This document shows, piece by piece, positions 27,901-36,303 of a DNA stretch of 64,000 nucleotides. The position numbers and the translations under genes were made by a program. The stretch's first letter is position 1; the number at the start of each line of letters is the position of its first letter. The stretch is from Cyanosarcina radialis HA8281-LM2 (lineage in GTDB: Bacteria; Cyanobacteriota; Cyanobacteriia; Cyanobacteriales; CCAP-1448). The DNA lies in the NCBI GenBank assembly GCA_019359615.1, contig JAHHHA010000001.1, positions 248,001 to 312,000 on the forward strand, in the 5' to 3' direction. The notes beneath the pieces are model-generated. The model had not been told where the DNA came from. It ran no database searches and saw only the letters and a program-made list of their open reading frames with translations.

Positions 27901-28887
27901 GTTGCCGCCATAGCGTGAAATTAAAAGTTGCCATTGGTTTTCGTCGGCTGTGAATTGACCTTTAACATTAAATAATTCCCGCCCTTCTGGTTCTAGTAAA
28001 CCCGTAAGTTGTAAAGAACGCACGGGCAAACTATCCCCTTCATACTTCGCCAATCCTTGAGGTTTTTCTCGCGAAGTGAGAATCAAACAACTTTGATGCG
28101 AGGTTTCTGCCACGCAGCGAAAAAGTTCGCCATAGCCCTCAAATCCAACTCGATAGCGACCAGGGCGTTGGCGATCGCCTGCCGTTAGGGATTCGCCTGG
28201 TTGTAAAATCGACTCGGCATTATCGAGAATTATCAGACAACGCGACGAACGTAAATATTTAAGTAACAGCAAGATTCTGGCATCTAACCGCTCTGGTAAA
28301 TTCGTTTCTTGCTGTTTAGATAAAAATTGAATTAACTCAGCTAATATATCTGCGATCGCTGGAGCCTGACGCAAACTCCGCCAAATAATATATTGCAGAG
28401 GCATTTGATGAACTTGCTCTACAATTTGTCGTGCTACCTTAACCGCCAGCGTAGTTTTGCCAATACCGCCCATGCCTAACAAAGCAATCAGGCGGCAATT
28501 TTCCTCTACAATCCATCGCCGGACAATTTCTATTTCTTCATTTCGACCATAAAAAATAGATACGTCAGGTGCTTCTCCCCAATCTTGGCAAGGATGAGGT
28601 GAATTGCTTTTATTATCCTTTCGATCGACAACTTCTTCCCAATTCAGCCCAAGTATGTGGCAGTAGGTCTTAAACGCTTCAGCGTTAATCGCTTGCTTTC
28701 CAGCTAGGAAACGTTTCCAAGTTCCCTCGGAAATCCCCACAGCCAGAACTCCACGATCTTCCCAACAGATGCCTAAAATCTCGCTGGCTAATTCTATCCA
28801 TCTAAAATCATCGACAGGCCAACCCTTCTGGCTTCTAGCTTGTTTGATTCTTAAGAGTCCTTCTGGAGAAGCTTTGAGCGTAGCCAC
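24904..28887 (-). CDS. NB-ARC / 14-blade WD40 protein (STAND NTPase)
   Basis: 1327 aa, GTG start. The N-terminal region (about 1-95) is HTH-like ([14 protein letters not shown]...). NB-ARC follows at about 105-480 with Walker [12 protein letters not shown] and Walker [12 protein letters not shown] short pentapeptide-like segment (near 575-610) precedes 14 WD40 repeats, two propellers' worth. This is the architecture of STAND signalling NTPases, where ligand binding by the repeats releases the NTPase to oligomerise. No effector domain is evident. Four dispersed repeats lie within the frame (25690-25778, 25954-26127, 26745-26790, 27423-27502) and add residues between or within blades and in the helical region, yet the frame is intact. 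Confidence 0.92.
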   Translation of the reverse strand: MATLKASPEGLLRIKQARSQKGWPVDDFRWIELASEILGICWEDRGVLAVGISEGTWKRFLAGKQAINAEAFKTYCHILGLNWEEVVDRKDNKSNSPHPCQDWGEAPDVSIFYGRNEEIEIVRRWIVEENCRLIALLGMGGIGKTTLAVKVARQIVEQVHQMPLQYIIWRSLRQAPAIADILAELIQFLSKQQETNLPERLDARILLLLKYLRSSRCLIILDNAESILQPGESLTAGDRQRPGRYRVGFEGYGELFRCVAETSHQSCLILTSREKPQGLAKYEGDSLPVRSLQLTGLLEPEGRELFNVKGQFTADENQWQLLISRYGGNPLALKIVASSIRDFFEGDVSQFLEISRQGVWLFDDIRDLLDQQFDRLTVLEQEIMYWLAIEREIVSLSDLQADFVARIPPHGLLEALTSLQMRSLIEKSPGGFTQQPVVMEYVSDRLIDRVTEEIIDWVIEKQSKILLGAVCMARKPRRDPHPQNPKSKIFTSHALIKAQAKDYVRETQINLILQPVIDKLITELGSREHIARRLTQILASLRGRSPQETGYAAGNVLNLLYQAEVDLSGYDFSGLTVWQAYLQGVNLHDVDFTDSDLSRCVFTETLGNILSAAFSPDGQLLATCDTDCQIRVWEVKTGKLLLICQGHTNWVRFVAFSPNGQILASCGADEKIKLWNVRDGVCIKTLTGHGHEVFALAFHPLPSTLLNQGGIGGILASASGDRTVKLWDINDGKCCQTLTGHTDWVRSVAFSPDGQTLASSSADGAIKLWDVRQGKCQRTLNAHTGWVRSIAFSPDGETLASSSSDRTIKIWNYRTGECLKTYSGHTNSVYSIAYSPDGQILVSGSGDRTVKIWDCQTDTCIRTLHGHTNEVCAVAFSPDDRTLVCVSLDQSVRLWDSHTGQCWKTWYGNTDWAFPVAFSPILPNPFPDPIESGSIDPETLPSHRPGGHPSPKLGRGEGGEGKPGYANQISARVGLGGILASGSNDKTVKLWDWQSGSCLKSLAGHTDFIYGIAFSSDGQILASASTDSSIRLWNVGTSQTNSELTIAFAQRAGGIYCELRIDNCFGQCCQILLGHTDWVYSVAFHPQGKILASGSADCTLKLWDLSTGQCLQTLSTHTDKIFGIAWSPDGQTLASASADCTVKLWDVRTASCISTLHGHDNRVYAAIFSPDGQIVATGSTDKTVKLWDWRTGECLKTLNGHTNWVFALAFSPDGQTLASASHDRTVRFWDVSTGQCLHVGLGHTHLVSSVAFSPDGQVVASGSQDQTVRLWDVKTGKSIETLRAKRPYEGMNITRVKGLTEATILTLQSLGASIEKNAGVQNNPELL
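25690..25778. repeat. dispersed repeat inside WD40 gene (blade 9)
   Basis: CAATTGTCAATTCGCAATTC on one side and GCAATTGTTAATTCGGAATT on the other flank GCCTCCGGCACGCTGCGCGA. The translated extra segment contains [20 protein letters not shown]. Confidence 0.75.
25954..26127. repeat. dispersed repeat inside WD40 gene (blade 8)
   Basis: Begins AAGATCCCCCCTAGCCC and contains CCCTCACCCCC, CCTCTCCCAAGCTTGGGAGA and GTGTGAGGGC, parts of the composite repeat at 9823 and 24366. It encodes about 55 extra residues between FSP and GGILASGS. Confidence 0.85.
26745..26790. repeat. dispersed repeat inside WD40 gene (blade 3)
   Basis: Starts with the same GATCCCCCCTA as the repeat at 25954 and carries CCCCCCTGATTC...AGGGTTGAGGGG. 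It adds about 13 residues between AFHPL and GGILASAS. Confidence 0.75.
27441..27493. repeat. dispersed palindromic repeat inside WD40 gene, copy 2
   Basis: Minus-strand copy of the repeat with TGCTTGGTGC and the palindrome GGCGAGG-AAA-CCTCGCC (27456-27472 on plus reads with TTT). It is flanked by TTTTGGA heptamers on both sides (27423-27440, 27492-27502). Confidence 0.8.
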
Positions 28888-28937
28888 TATGGGTTGAGCA
28901 TCCTGCTTTTAATAGATTTCGATCTGTGAAGTAGATC

Positions 28938-29011
28938 GTAGGGTGGGTTAGGCGCGGGTACGATCTGGACGAAAAAACAGTAAAGAAAGAATCCGTGCCG
29001 TAACCCACCCC
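28938..29011. repeat. GGGTGGGTTA inverted repeat
   Basis: Arms GGGTGGGTTA (28941-28950) and TAACCCACCC (29001-29010) enclose 50 bp. It is a dispersed hairpin-type repeat between two divergent genes. Apart from this and the promoter at 29186, the stretch 28888-29260 shows no gene. Confidence 0.75.
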
Positions 29012-29185
29012 TGGAAGATTTGTCACCAATTATATTGTTTACCTCAAGATGCTCAGAGAGCCATGTCGATCGCGAGCATTCTTAGTTCCTCCATATTTAT
29101 GGTACAGGCAAGATGCCTAACTTAATTAATCTGAGTTTTTGAGAAGTTAAGCGATAGTTAAGTGGTTTTACTTTTCCCAATCTGC

Positions 29186-29228
29186 CTAACTTTTATGTAT
29201 CGACCATAGCATTTTTGAAGCCTATAAA
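29186..29228 (+). promoter_or_regulatory. bipartite promoter element, copy 3
   Basis: CTAACTTTTATGTATCGAC (29186-29204; one mismatch to the other copies), 18 bp, TATAAA (29223-29228), 32 bp before the ATG at 29261. Confidence 0.7.
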
Positions 29229-29260
29229 TGAGACATAAGCCTATTTAGAGGACAACAAAA

Positions 29261-30409
29261 ATGAAAACTTTCACCCTCAAAAAACTTGCTTCTTTAACAA
29301 CTGCAACCGCAGCCACCATGTCACTATCAATGTCGTTTTATGCAGGTGCGGCTTCAGCCCAAGAACCCAGAGGCGCAGTTTATACCATGACTAATTCGAC
29401 CTCTGGAAATAAAGTGCTGATGTACAAACGCGATAACACTGGTCGCTTGGGTACGCCGCTACAGTTTGCGACTGGGGGGACTGGAACTGGAGGCAGTCTG
29501 GGCAACCAGAATGCAGTCATTCTCGATCGGGCAAATAATTGTTTATATGTCGTTAATCCTGGCAGCAATAACATCACATCTTTTCTAGTTAAACCAGATA
29601 CTTTAGTACCCGCTGATAAAGTTAGTTCTGGGGGGAGACAACCAATTAGCGTTACCACCAGAGAGAATCTTTTATACGTGTTAAATGCTGGTGGTAGTGC
29701 GGGTGGCTCGGATAATATCAGCGGTTTTACAGTTAATAGCGATTGCAAAATGTTGCCGATGACCAGTTCCACCCGTCCCTTGAGTGCGGCTAACACCGCA
29801 CCTGCCCAAATCCAATTTACGCCAGATGGCAAGTGGCTGATCGTCACCGAGAAGGCCACCAATAAAATCGATACTTATAGCGTTTTAGTTAGCGGCCGTA
29901 CCGTCGGACCGAGGGTACAAAATTCTGCTGGTACTACTCCTTTTGGGTTTGCCTTTGGCAAGCGCGACCAACTCTACGTGTCTGAAGCCGCCGCTGGTGG
30001 CCCAAATGCTGGTACGGTGTCATCCTACAAGATTAAGTCAAATGGCGATCTTCAGGTACTTACATCCTCGCTGCCAACCACAGAAACGGCTACCTGTTGG
30101 GTGGTAGTCAGCAACGATGGGCGCTTTGCTTACGTCAGCAATACTGGCAGTCAGTCGATTTCGGCTTTGAAAGTTGGTTTCTTTGGAGACTTGAGTTTGC
30201 TTACCCCTGGCGGTCGGAGTGGGGTCACTCCTCCAAATAGCAGCGTCATCGATCTGGCTTTGAGCAACGACGGTTTGAATCTGTATGCCTTAGATAACCG
30301 CGTGGGTACGATTACCGTTTTTGGTGTCAACCTCGTATCGGGCGGGATTCCTAAGTTCCAGGTGGTAACTGGTCTGCCAGTCGGATCTAACGGTCTGGCA
30401 GTACGCTAA
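29261..30409 (+). CDS. secreted lactonase-like beta-propeller protein
   Basis: 382 aa. A signal peptide ends near AASAQ. The mature part has recurring strands such as VILDRANNCLYVVN, ENLLYVLNAGG, FTPDGKWLIVTEK, SNDGRFAYVSN and LSNDGLNLYALD, the blade signatures of YncE/6-phosphogluconolactonase-type seven-blade propellers. It is exported, so not the cytoplasmic Pgl enzyme; its substrate or ligand is unknown. The bipartite promoter precedes it. A fragment of its 3' coding region is repeated at 31714-31794 after the next gene. Confidence 0.85.
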   Translation: MKTFTLKKLASLTTATAATMSLSMSFYAGAASAQEPRGAVYTMTNSTSGNKVLMYKRDNTGRLGTPLQFATGGTGTGGSLGNQNAVILDRANNCLYVVNPGSNNITSFLVKPDTLVPADKVSSGGRQPISVTTRENLLYVLNAGGSAGGSDNISGFTVNSDCKMLPMTSSTRPLSAANTAPAQIQFTPDGKWLIVTEKATNKIDTYSVLVSGRTVGPRVQNSAGTTPFGFAFGKRDQLYVSEAAAGGPNAGTVSSYKIKSNGDLQVLTSSLPTTETATCWVVVSNDGRFAYVSNTGSQSISALKVGFFGDLSLLTPGGRSGVTPPNSSVIDLALSNDGLNLYALDNRVGTITVFGVNLVSGGIPKFQVVTGLPVGSNGLAVR

Positions 30410-30428
30410 AGCGATCGCTCAGCCTAAA

Positions 30429-30502
30429 ATGGTGCGTTACGACGGACTGTGGAATTGAACTCAGAGCCAGGTTTATTGCCGTCTAACGCACTCTACCTAA
30501 TA
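30429..30502. repeat. inverted repeat GGTGCGTTACGACGG
   Basis: Imperfect inverted repeat (GGTGCGTTACGACGG ... CCGTCTAACGCACTCTACC) in the 191-bp gap between the lactonase-like and VCBS-like genes. It is of the dispersed-repeat kind, not a typical terminator. Confidence 0.65.
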
Positions 30503-30600
30503 CTCCTATTCGCGGATGTAGGGCGGGGTTGAGATTGTCAGAAATGGTTTTCATACCAAATCCGGTTTACAAAACAGTCTAGATCTCAAGGAGAAAACCA

Positions 30601-31707
30601 ATGAATAAATTGTTATTTAAACACTCTAATGCAACTCAATGGAGACAATTGTTTCTGGGAGCGATCGCTGCCTTGCCCTTGTCTGCGAATCCATTGGCAG
30701 CCCAAGCTTCTATTTTTGAAGCGCAGCCAACTGCGATCGTAGAATTAACTGCTTTTGCTGATGTCAACGGCGATGGCAAGGCAGATCTTTGTCAGTTAGA
30801 AGTTCGGCCATCGAACAAAATCATCTCGTGTCGTCTTACTACTGATAGTGGCTTTAGTAATGGGAATACTTTTTCAAGCATTCCAGGGATTGATGGCGGC
30901 CGCCGAGATCTACCTAGAGCATTTGTTGATGTCAACGGCGACAAGAAAGCTGACTTTTGCCGATTCGTGGGAGGTCAAACCAGCAGTTTATTGGCTTGCA
31001 ATCTAGCTGAAGCTAATGGCTTTGGCGCTAATCAGTACCAATATCAAAGCGTTCCAGGTATCGATTTAGGTTACTCAGATGCACCTCGTAGCTTTGCTGA
31101 TGTTAACGGCGATGGCAAAGCCGATTTTTGTCGCGTCGTCGGAGATGCTAGTAGATTATTGGCTTGCAATTTAGCTGGAAGTAATGGCTTTGAAGCTAAC
31201 CAGTACCAATATCAAAGCGTTCTAGGTATAGATCTAGGTTACTCAGATGCACCCCGTAGCTTTGCTGATGTTAACGGCGACAGAAGAGCCGACTTTTGCC
31301 GCGTCGTCGGAGATGCCAGGTTTTTGGTTTGCAATCTGGCTGGAATTAATGGCTTTGGGGCTAATCAGTACCAGTTCCGCAGCATTTCAGGTATAGATCT
31401 AGGTTACTCAGATGCACCTCGTAGCTTTGCTGATGTCAACGGAGACAGAAGAGCCGACTTTTGCCGCGTCGTCGGAGATGCTAGCAGATTCTTAGCTTGC
31501 AATCTAGCTGGGGCTGGTGGGTTTGGGACTAATCAATATCGCTTTCAAAGCCTTCCAGGAATCGATCTCGGTTATGCCGATGCCCTCCGAGGTTTTGTCG
31601 ATGCTAACGGCGACAGGAGATCTGAATTTTGTCGAACAGTAGGATTGGATAGAAATATTAGATGCCAGTTAGCTAACAGCAATGGTTTCACTCCAGAAGA
31701 GTTTTAA
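30601..31707 (+). CDS. secreted VCBS-like repeat protein without protease domain
   Basis: 368 aa. The signal peptide and mature start (ALPLSANPLAAQASIFEAQ) parallel those of the zincin at 20877. The protein then goes directly to the repeats LTAFADVNGDGKADLCQLE and on through five units of about 60 aa with DVNGDxxADFCR and LACNLA..NGFGANQYQ. The C-terminus DANGDRRSEFCRTVG..R.IRCQLANSNGF matches that of the zincin. It therefore looks like the zincin with its catalytic domain missing. The ribosome-binding site AAGGAGAAAA is also alike. Possible roles are surface binding or calcium-dependent adhesion. Confidence 0.82.
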   Translation: MNKLLFKHSNATQWRQLFLGAIAALPLSANPLAAQASIFEAQPTAIVELTAFADVNGDGKADLCQLEVRPSNKIISCRLTTDSGFSNGNTFSSIPGIDGGRRDLPRAFVDVNGDKKADFCRFVGGQTSSLLACNLAEANGFGANQYQYQSVPGIDLGYSDAPRSFADVNGDGKADFCRVVGDASRLLACNLAGSNGFEANQYQYQSVLGIDLGYSDAPRSFADVNGDRRADFCRVVGDARFLVCNLAGINGFGANQYQFRSISGIDLGYSDAPRSFADVNGDRRADFCRVVGDASRFLACNLAGAGGFGTNQYRFQSLPGIDLGYADALRGFVDANGDRRSEFCRTVGLDRNIRCQLANSNGFTPEEF

Positions 31708-31713
31708 ATCTGA

Positions 31714-31794
31714 TATCGATTTGGCTTTGAGCAACGACGGTTTGAATCTGTATGCCCTAGAAAACCGCGTGGGCACGATCGCAGTTTTTGGTGC
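31714..31794 (+). pseudogene. fragment of lactonase-like gene
   Basis: About 81 bp nearly identical to 30248-30328 of the lactonase-like gene (shared run GGCTTTGAGCAACGACGGTT). It has no start and stops soon after. It lies directly behind the stop of the VCBS-like gene, so it marks an old duplication or recombination end point. Confidence 0.85.
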
Positions 31795-31905
31795 CATGCG
31801 AGATTTACAGATATCGATGGCGTAAGTCCTAGCTTTGTCGATAAACAATTCATAACCTTTGCCAGCTATTCTCAAGGTTTTGACGAACGGAGCAACAGCA
31901 CCACA

Positions 31906-32277
31906 ATGTTAGAACCAGCTACAGTAGTTAAGATATTTCAAAAGCAGCCCGACCCTCAGACTTTTACCGCAGGTCAAGTCATCTTTGCGCAAGGAGAAGC
32001 AGGCGATCTGATGTATGGCATCTTACAGGGAGAGGTCGAGGTATTAGTCGATGGTAAGGCGATCGAAACCCTAAAAGCGGGTGACATCTTCGGTGTCGGG
32101 GCGCTGGTACATTTAGATAGAACTAGAGAATCGAGCGCAATCGCTAAAACCGACTGTCAGCTAGCGGTACTCGATCGAGAACGGTTTTTATTCGCCGTCC
32201 AAGAGACACCCATGTTTGCCTTAGAGGTGATGCGGAGTTACTCGAATCGACTACAGCAGTTAAAACGTTTGCTTTGA
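31906..32277 (+). CDS. stand-alone cyclic-nucleotide-binding domain protein
   Basis: 123 aa, a single cNMP-binding beta barrel: FTAGQVIFAQGEAGDLMYGILQGEVEVLVDG, then GDIFGVGALVHLDRTRESSAIAKTDCQLAVLDRE. The phosphate-binding cassette (GxxALVHLDRTRESSA in place of GELALL..PRSAT) keeps an Arg and Ser. There is no helix-turn-helix, unlike Crp, so it probably acts by protein contact. It is followed by a strong hairpin and the biliprotein gene. Confidence 0.85.
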   Translation: MLEPATVVKIFQKQPDPQTFTAGQVIFAQGEAGDLMYGILQGEVEVLVDGKAIETLKAGDIFGVGALVHLDRTRESSAIAKTDCQLAVLDRERFLFAVQETPMFALEVMRSYSNRLQQLKRLL

Positions 32278-32298
32278 ATTTAGCTGTAATATCAAATG

Positions 32299-32349
32299 TA
32301 GTGGGAGGATCTCGATCGCGAGCTACAATCGATCGAGATCCTCCCACTA
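32299..32349. terminator. 20-bp perfect hairpin, terminator-like
   Basis: TAGTGGGAGGATCTCGATCG (32299-32318) and its exact reverse complement (32330-32349) with an 11-nt loop, 22 bp after the cNMP-binding gene. There is no immediate T run, so transcription termination, RNA stabilisation or a repeat element are all possible. Confidence 0.65.
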
Positions 32350-32385
32350 GACCGCTCGATCGATTTTTCATAATTCATAATTTAG

Positions 32386-32997
32386 ATGGCTGCTCAATTG
32401 AACGAAAAAGTCAAGGAATTAATAGCTAAAAGCAAAATAGTCAGCTTTGCTACCTGGAAAGATTCCCATTCTCTAGCAACGATTCAAATTTTTCAGCGGG
32501 CTGACGATGAAGGTCGTTACCTCACCGATAGCGATTTAGAAGAAATTCAGTTGCTTTCACCCACCACCTCAACTCTAATAAGCTTAGCTCGCCACTTACG
32601 AGACAACGCCGCTGAAATCGTGTCGGAAGCTAGGGGAAAAGTTTTGGCGCGGTATCCCAACATTACCGAGCCTGGAGGCAGCCTGTACCCGCCTCAAAGA
32701 GCAGAGAATTGTTGGCGAGATTTTTGGCATTTTCTGCGCTGCATGACTTACGGAATTGCTGGTAATAAAACCGCATATACTAGCTCAGAAGGACTGCATT
32801 ATATGGAATTACTCTATCAAGAATTAGCAGTACCTTTAGATGCTATGGTGCTAGGATTAGAAGGAATTAAAGCGGCTAGTTTAAAGCGATACGTTGCTCT
32901 GCAACACGCTGCGCGAACGCCCGATATCGATTCAGCCACTCTAGAACCATACTTCGATCGTCTCATCGACAAAATGAAGCATTTTAAAAATAAGTAA
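32386..32997 (+). CDS. orphan phycobilisome-type (biliprotein-like) protein
   Basis: 203 aa, globin-like phycobilisome fold. Residues RAENCWRDFWHFLRCMTYGIAGN correspond to the chromophore region of phycobiliproteins (usual form C-x-RD-...-FLRY-x-TY) and keep a Cys. After it comes GLHYMELLYQELAVPLDAMVLGLEGIK, the segment preceding the C-terminal helices. It is longer than the usual 160-170 aa and lies away from apc/cpc genes. It may be a divergent core or regulatory biliprotein. Whether it binds a bilin is unknown. Confidence 0.75.
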   Translation: MAAQLNEKVKELIAKSKIVSFATWKDSHSLATIQIFQRADDEGRYLTDSDLEEIQLLSPTTSTLISLARHLRDNAAEIVSEARGKVLARYPNITEPGGSLYPPQRAENCWRDFWHFLRCMTYGIAGNKTAYTSSEGLHYMELLYQELAVPLDAMVLGLEGIKAASLKRYVALQHAARTPDIDSATLEPYFDRLIDKMKHFKNK

Positions 32998-33028
32998 TAA
33001 GTGTTGGCTATCTCACTTATTACTTATT
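32989..33028. terminator. bidirectional hairpin built from heptamer repeats
   Basis: AATAAGTAATAAGTG (32989-33003) pairs with CACTTATTACTTATT (33014-33028), a perfect 15-bp stem with a 10-nt loop, exactly between the convergent ends of the biliprotein gene and rimI. Both arms are runs of the heptamer ATAAGTA, which also occurs five times at 43254-43288. Confidence 0.7.
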
Positions 33029-33550
33029 ACTTATTACTTCTGAAAGCGATCGATCGAAATCTGGTGCTTGCAAGCCGCTACGCCATAGAATCAAAGCATC
33101 TTCATCATTATCTTGATAATATCGCCTGCGCCTGCCAGCTTCCTGAAAGCCAAATTTTTGATACAAAGATAGTGCTGCCTGATTCGAGGGCCGAACTTCT
33201 AATGTAGCTCGTTCGAGTCCTTGCGCCCTAGCTAATTGCAGCAAAGCCGATAACAGCGATCGCCCTAAGCCTTGCCGCTGATAGTCGGGATGAATCGCCA
33301 GCAAGGTAATATGTGCCTCTTCTAAAATCGACCAGAAACAACCAATCCCCACTAAGAGAGAGGGAGAGGGGGAAGCAGTTCGATCTTTGAGGTTCGATCG
33401 AACAGATATGGTGAGGAAATAACTGGAGGAACTTTCTAATTCGCGTTGGTATCCCTCTAGAGTCCAATGACCGCCAAAACAGATTCGATCTAGCTCGACT
33501 ACGGCTGGTAATTGTTCGGCACTCAACGGTTTGATTTCTGAAAAAGTCAC
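33020..33550 (-). CDS. rimI: ribosomal protein S18 alanine N-acetyltransferase (RimI, GNAT)
   Basis: About 176 aa from the GTG at 33550, chosen because the product then starts MTFSEIKPLSAEQLP and has RimI length. The frame stays open upstream but only through repeat DNA. GNAT motifs: LAIHPDYQRQGLGRSLLSALL (acetyl-CoA loop QRQGLG) and RATLEVRPSNQAALSLYQKFGF, characteristic of RimI. It acetylates the N-terminal Ala of ribosomal protein S18. A short repeat-derived insert rich in Ser-Pro (near 33354-33385) sits before VGIGCFW. Divergent from lysA. Confidence 0.85.
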   Translation of the reverse strand: MTFSEIKPLSAEQLPAVVELDRICFGGHWTLEGYQRELESSSSYFLTISVRSNLKDRTASPSPSLLVGIGCFWSILEEAHITLLAIHPDYQRQGLGRSLLSALLQLARAQGLERATLEVRPSNQAALSLYQKFGFQEAGRRRRYYQDNDEDALILWRSGLQAPDFDRSLSEVISNK

Positions 33551-33718
33551 GGAGGATAACTGTAAACTAAAAAAGAGTAAGTTGTATTGTTTATCTTTAA
33601 TCTGGTTATAGATGGCAAGCAGAGGGAGGGGCAAAGAGGGAGACAAGAAGGAATTTCTTAACTCAACACTCCACACTCCACACTCCACACTTCTTAAACT
33701 CCTACACCCAACACTTTT

Positions 33719-35164
33719 ATGGTATCGACTCATCCAGCTAGAGTGCAAAATTCTGCCCGTCAGTATCTTTCTAGCGATCGCCCAGATCGCTCTCCCAACC
33801 AACAACTTTTGCCTCTGACGGCCCGCGCCAACAGCCAGGACTCCCTAGAAATTGGGGGTTGCGAGGTGACAGCTTTGGTGCAGCAATTCGGCTCGCCTCT
33901 CTATATTTTGGATGAAAATACCTTGCGGACGGCCTGCCAGCAATACCGACAAGCTTTAGAGCGCTACTATCCGGGTGCGTTTCAAGTCTTGTATGCCTCC
34001 AAAGCTTGGAGTTGTCTAGCCGTATGCGCGATCGCAGCTAGCGAAGGGTTGGGCATCGACGTGGTATCTGGCGGCGAACTCTACACGGCGCTGCAAGCAG
34101 GCGTAAGCCCAGAAAAAATTTATTTCCACGGCAATAACAAATCGGTAGACGAACTCAACTTCGCGATCGAAGCGGGCTGTAGGATCGTGGTCGATAACTG
34201 GTGGGAGTTGCAAACTTTAGTTAACTTGAGCGCCACGTACCAGCAACAGAAGTCAAATCTAGATGCAGCTTCAGAAACTGCCCTCTGGACATCTACAGAG
34301 ACAAAAACTCAGATTTTGTTGCGGTTCACCCCGGGAATCGAGTGTCATACTCACGAGTACATTCGGACGGGCCATCTAGATAGTAAGTTTGGCTTCGATC
34401 CCAATCAACTCGACGAAGTGTTTACCTTTGTCAGCCAGCAGCCGACGCTGCAATTTCTCGGTTTGCACGCCCACATCGGCTCGCAAATTTTTGAGCGGCA
34501 ACCCCATCGAGATCTGGCACCAGTGATGGTGGAATGGTGTAGCAAAGCCGCCAGTTATGGTTTACCCGTAGCAGAATTGAACGTCGGTGGCGGTTTGGGC
34601 ATTTCTTATACCGAAGCCGACGATCCTCCCAGTATTGAAGAGTGGGTAAAAGAGGTAGCGGAAGCTGTCGCCGCTGCTTGCCAAGAGCGGCAAGTACCTT
34701 TGCCAAAATTACTTTGCGAACCAGGTCGATCGCTAATCGGTCCTGCCTGCGTCACGGCTTATACCGTCGGCAGTCAGAAGGTAGTTCCAGAAATTAGAAC
34801 TTATATCGCTGTTGATGGCGGGATGTCAGACAATCCGAGGCCGATTACCTACCAGTCGCAATATCGGGCCGCGATCGCTAATAAAATGTCTGCGCCTCTC
34901 ACCGAAACTGTCACGATTGCTGGCAAGCACTGCGAATCGGGAGATATTTTAATCAAAGATATTAAGCTGCCTCCAACTGAAGCCGGAGATATCTTAGTGG
35001 TGATGGCAACTGGGGCTTATAACTACAGCATGGCTTCTAATTACAACCGCCTAGCTCGACCCGCAGCGGTTTTAGTCAATAATGGCGAAGCCCATCCGAT
35101 CTTGCAGCGGGAAACTTATCAAGATCTTCTTCGTCAAGATTGTTTGCCTGAAAGATTGATTTAG
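33719..35164 (+). CDS. lysA: diaminopimelate decarboxylase
   Basis: 481 aa. Alanine-racemase-fold PLP enzyme: LYASKAWSCL carries the PLP-binding Lys (near residue 94), LGLHAHIGSQI the His, LNVGGGLGISY the glycine-rich phosphate loop, and CEPGRSLIGPA the E-P-G-R motif. ATGAYNYSMASNYN closes the active site. It makes L-lysine from meso-diaminopimelate. The first 40 residues are low-complexity and may be dispensable. It is followed by cdaA and uppS, linking peptidoglycan precursor supply with c-di-AMP and undecaprenyl phosphate synthesis. Confidence 0.96.
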   Translation: MVSTHPARVQNSARQYLSSDRPDRSPNQQLLPLTARANSQDSLEIGGCEVTALVQQFGSPLYILDENTLRTACQQYRQALERYYPGAFQVLYASKAWSCLAVCAIAASEGLGIDVVSGGELYTALQAGVSPEKIYFHGNNKSVDELNFAIEAGCRIVVDNWWELQTLVNLSATYQQQKSNLDAASETALWTSTETKTQILLRFTPGIECHTHEYIRTGHLDSKFGFDPNQLDEVFTFVSQQPTLQFLGLHAHIGSQIFERQPHRDLAPVMVEWCSKAASYGLPVAELNVGGGLGISYTEADDPPSIEEWVKEVAEAVAAACQERQVPLPKLLCEPGRSLIGPACVTAYTVGSQKVVPEIRTYIAVDGGMSDNPRPITYQSQYRAAIANKMSAPLTETVTIAGKHCESGDILIKDIKLPPTEAGDILVVMATGAYNYSMASNYNRLARPAAVLVNNGEAHPILQRETYQDLLRQDCLPERLI

Positions 35165-35169
35165 TTGGG

Positions 35170-35260
35170 ATGGGGGGATGGGGAGATGGGGAGATGGGGA
35201 GATGGGGAGATGGGGAGAATTTTTCACTCAACACTTAACACTTAACACTCAACACTTCCA
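35170..35260. repeat. composite repeat between lysA and cdaA
   Basis: About five GGGGAGAT octamers, then AATTTTTCACTC, then ACACTTA/ACACTCA heptamer-like units. Same two-part layout as 11394-11511. The rest of the 230-bp gap has a CTTCAAGCT...AAGCTTGAA inverted repeat (near 35283-35311). Confidence 0.85.
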
Positions 35261-35394
35261 AAGCTCCTAAACTCCTGAACTCCTTCAAGCTGAGCGTAGC
35301 CGAAGCTTGAACTTCTGAACTCCTTCATTCATTTGACGACTTAGCAGTTACAATCAAGCCAGTGTTCGGCCAAATTTAGCTCAGTTCTTCTTCA

Positions 35395-36303
35395 ATGCGT
35401 TTGGGCCTCATCCCTGCCTGGACTCAATCCTTGATTAGGCAAAGCATCGATCTGGGATTGGTTCTAGCTCTCACCTATATGCTACTCCTCATCATTGGGG
35501 AGCGGCGCACCCTTTGGTTGGTGAGAGGGTTAATTATTTTAATGCTCGCTACCGTCCTGAGCAAGTACCTCAAGCTCGAACTATTAAGTTTTGTGTTAGA
35601 GAAACTGGCGATCGGAGCAGTGCTGGCGATGGCGGTACTCTTCCAATCGGAATTCCGTCGCTTTTTAGAACAACTAGGACGAGGACAACTTTTAGAGTTA
35701 TTCAAACCATCCCGACGGGCAGTTCCCAAAACCGATAACGTCATCGATGAAATCGTTGATGCCGTCAAAGAACTATCGCAAAACCGGACTGGGGCGCTGA
35801 TGATCTTGGAAACGAGTGGCTCGATCGATGAGGGCGTTTTCGCTGTTCCCGGAGTCAGGCTGAATGCGGAAATTTCTAAAGAACTGCTGCAAACGATTTT
35901 TCAAACTAGTACGTTACTGCACGATGGGGCGGTGTTCATGAGCGGCGATCGATTAGTAGCGGCTGGGGTAATTTTGCCTCTTTCCGAACGCACCGCCTCC
36001 CGGCAATTGGGGACGCGCCATCGAGCCGCCATGGGCATTACCGAACGAGTAGAAAATTGCGTCTGCGTGGTGGTATCGGAAGAAACCGGATCGATTTCTT
36101 TAGCCGAAAGGGGAACACTAAATAGACCCTTGACCAGCAGTAAACTGAAGGAATTGCTAGAAGAGCGCTTTGCTCCTGCCGTGGTACGCGAACCTGGTGC
36201 GCCCAAATTACCCAGTTTGGTGCGACAATTTTTCTCTCAGTTACAACTACTCCGGCCTCGCTTTTTCCGCCTGCCGTCATCGACTTCTAAATCGAAGAAA
36301 TGA
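35395..36303 (+). CDS. cdaA: diadenylate cyclase CdaA
   Basis: 302 aa. Three membrane helices in the first 85 residues are followed by the DisA_N (DAC) domain with the catalytic [11 protein letters not shown] (DGA) and [13 protein letters not shown] (RHR) motifs. It joins two ATP into cyclic di-AMP at the membrane. In cyanobacteria this messenger is tied to osmotic and night-time homeostasis, known for the family. The ATG of uppS overlaps its stop (ATGA). Confidence 0.95.
   Translation: MRLGLIPAWTQSLIRQSIDLGLVLALTYMLLLIIGERRTLWLVRGLIILMLATVLSKYLKLELLSFVLEKLAIGAVLAMAVLFQSEFRRFLEQLGRGQLLELFKPSRRAVPKTDNVIDEIVDAVKELSQNRTGALMILETSGSIDEGVFAVPGVRLNAEISKELLQTIFQTSTLLHDGAVFMSGDRLVAAGVILPLSERTASRQLGTRHRAAMGITERVENCVCVVVSEETGSISLAERGTLNRPLTSSKLKELLEERFAPAVVREPGAPKLPSLVRQFFSQLQLLRPRFFRLPSSTSKSKK

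Noticed and set aside
33551-33805. Upstream extension of rimI
   Set aside because: The extra residues come from heptamer and G-rich repeat DNA and do not resemble GNAT proteins.
35161-35220. G-rich run after lysA as a G-quadruplex regulator of cdaA
   Set aside because: The same octamer tract occurs inside reading frames, so it is better explained as a dispersed repeat.
35341-35372. TTGACG and TACAAT as a sigma-70 promoter for cdaA
   Set aside because: The spacing is about 10 bp instead of about 17.
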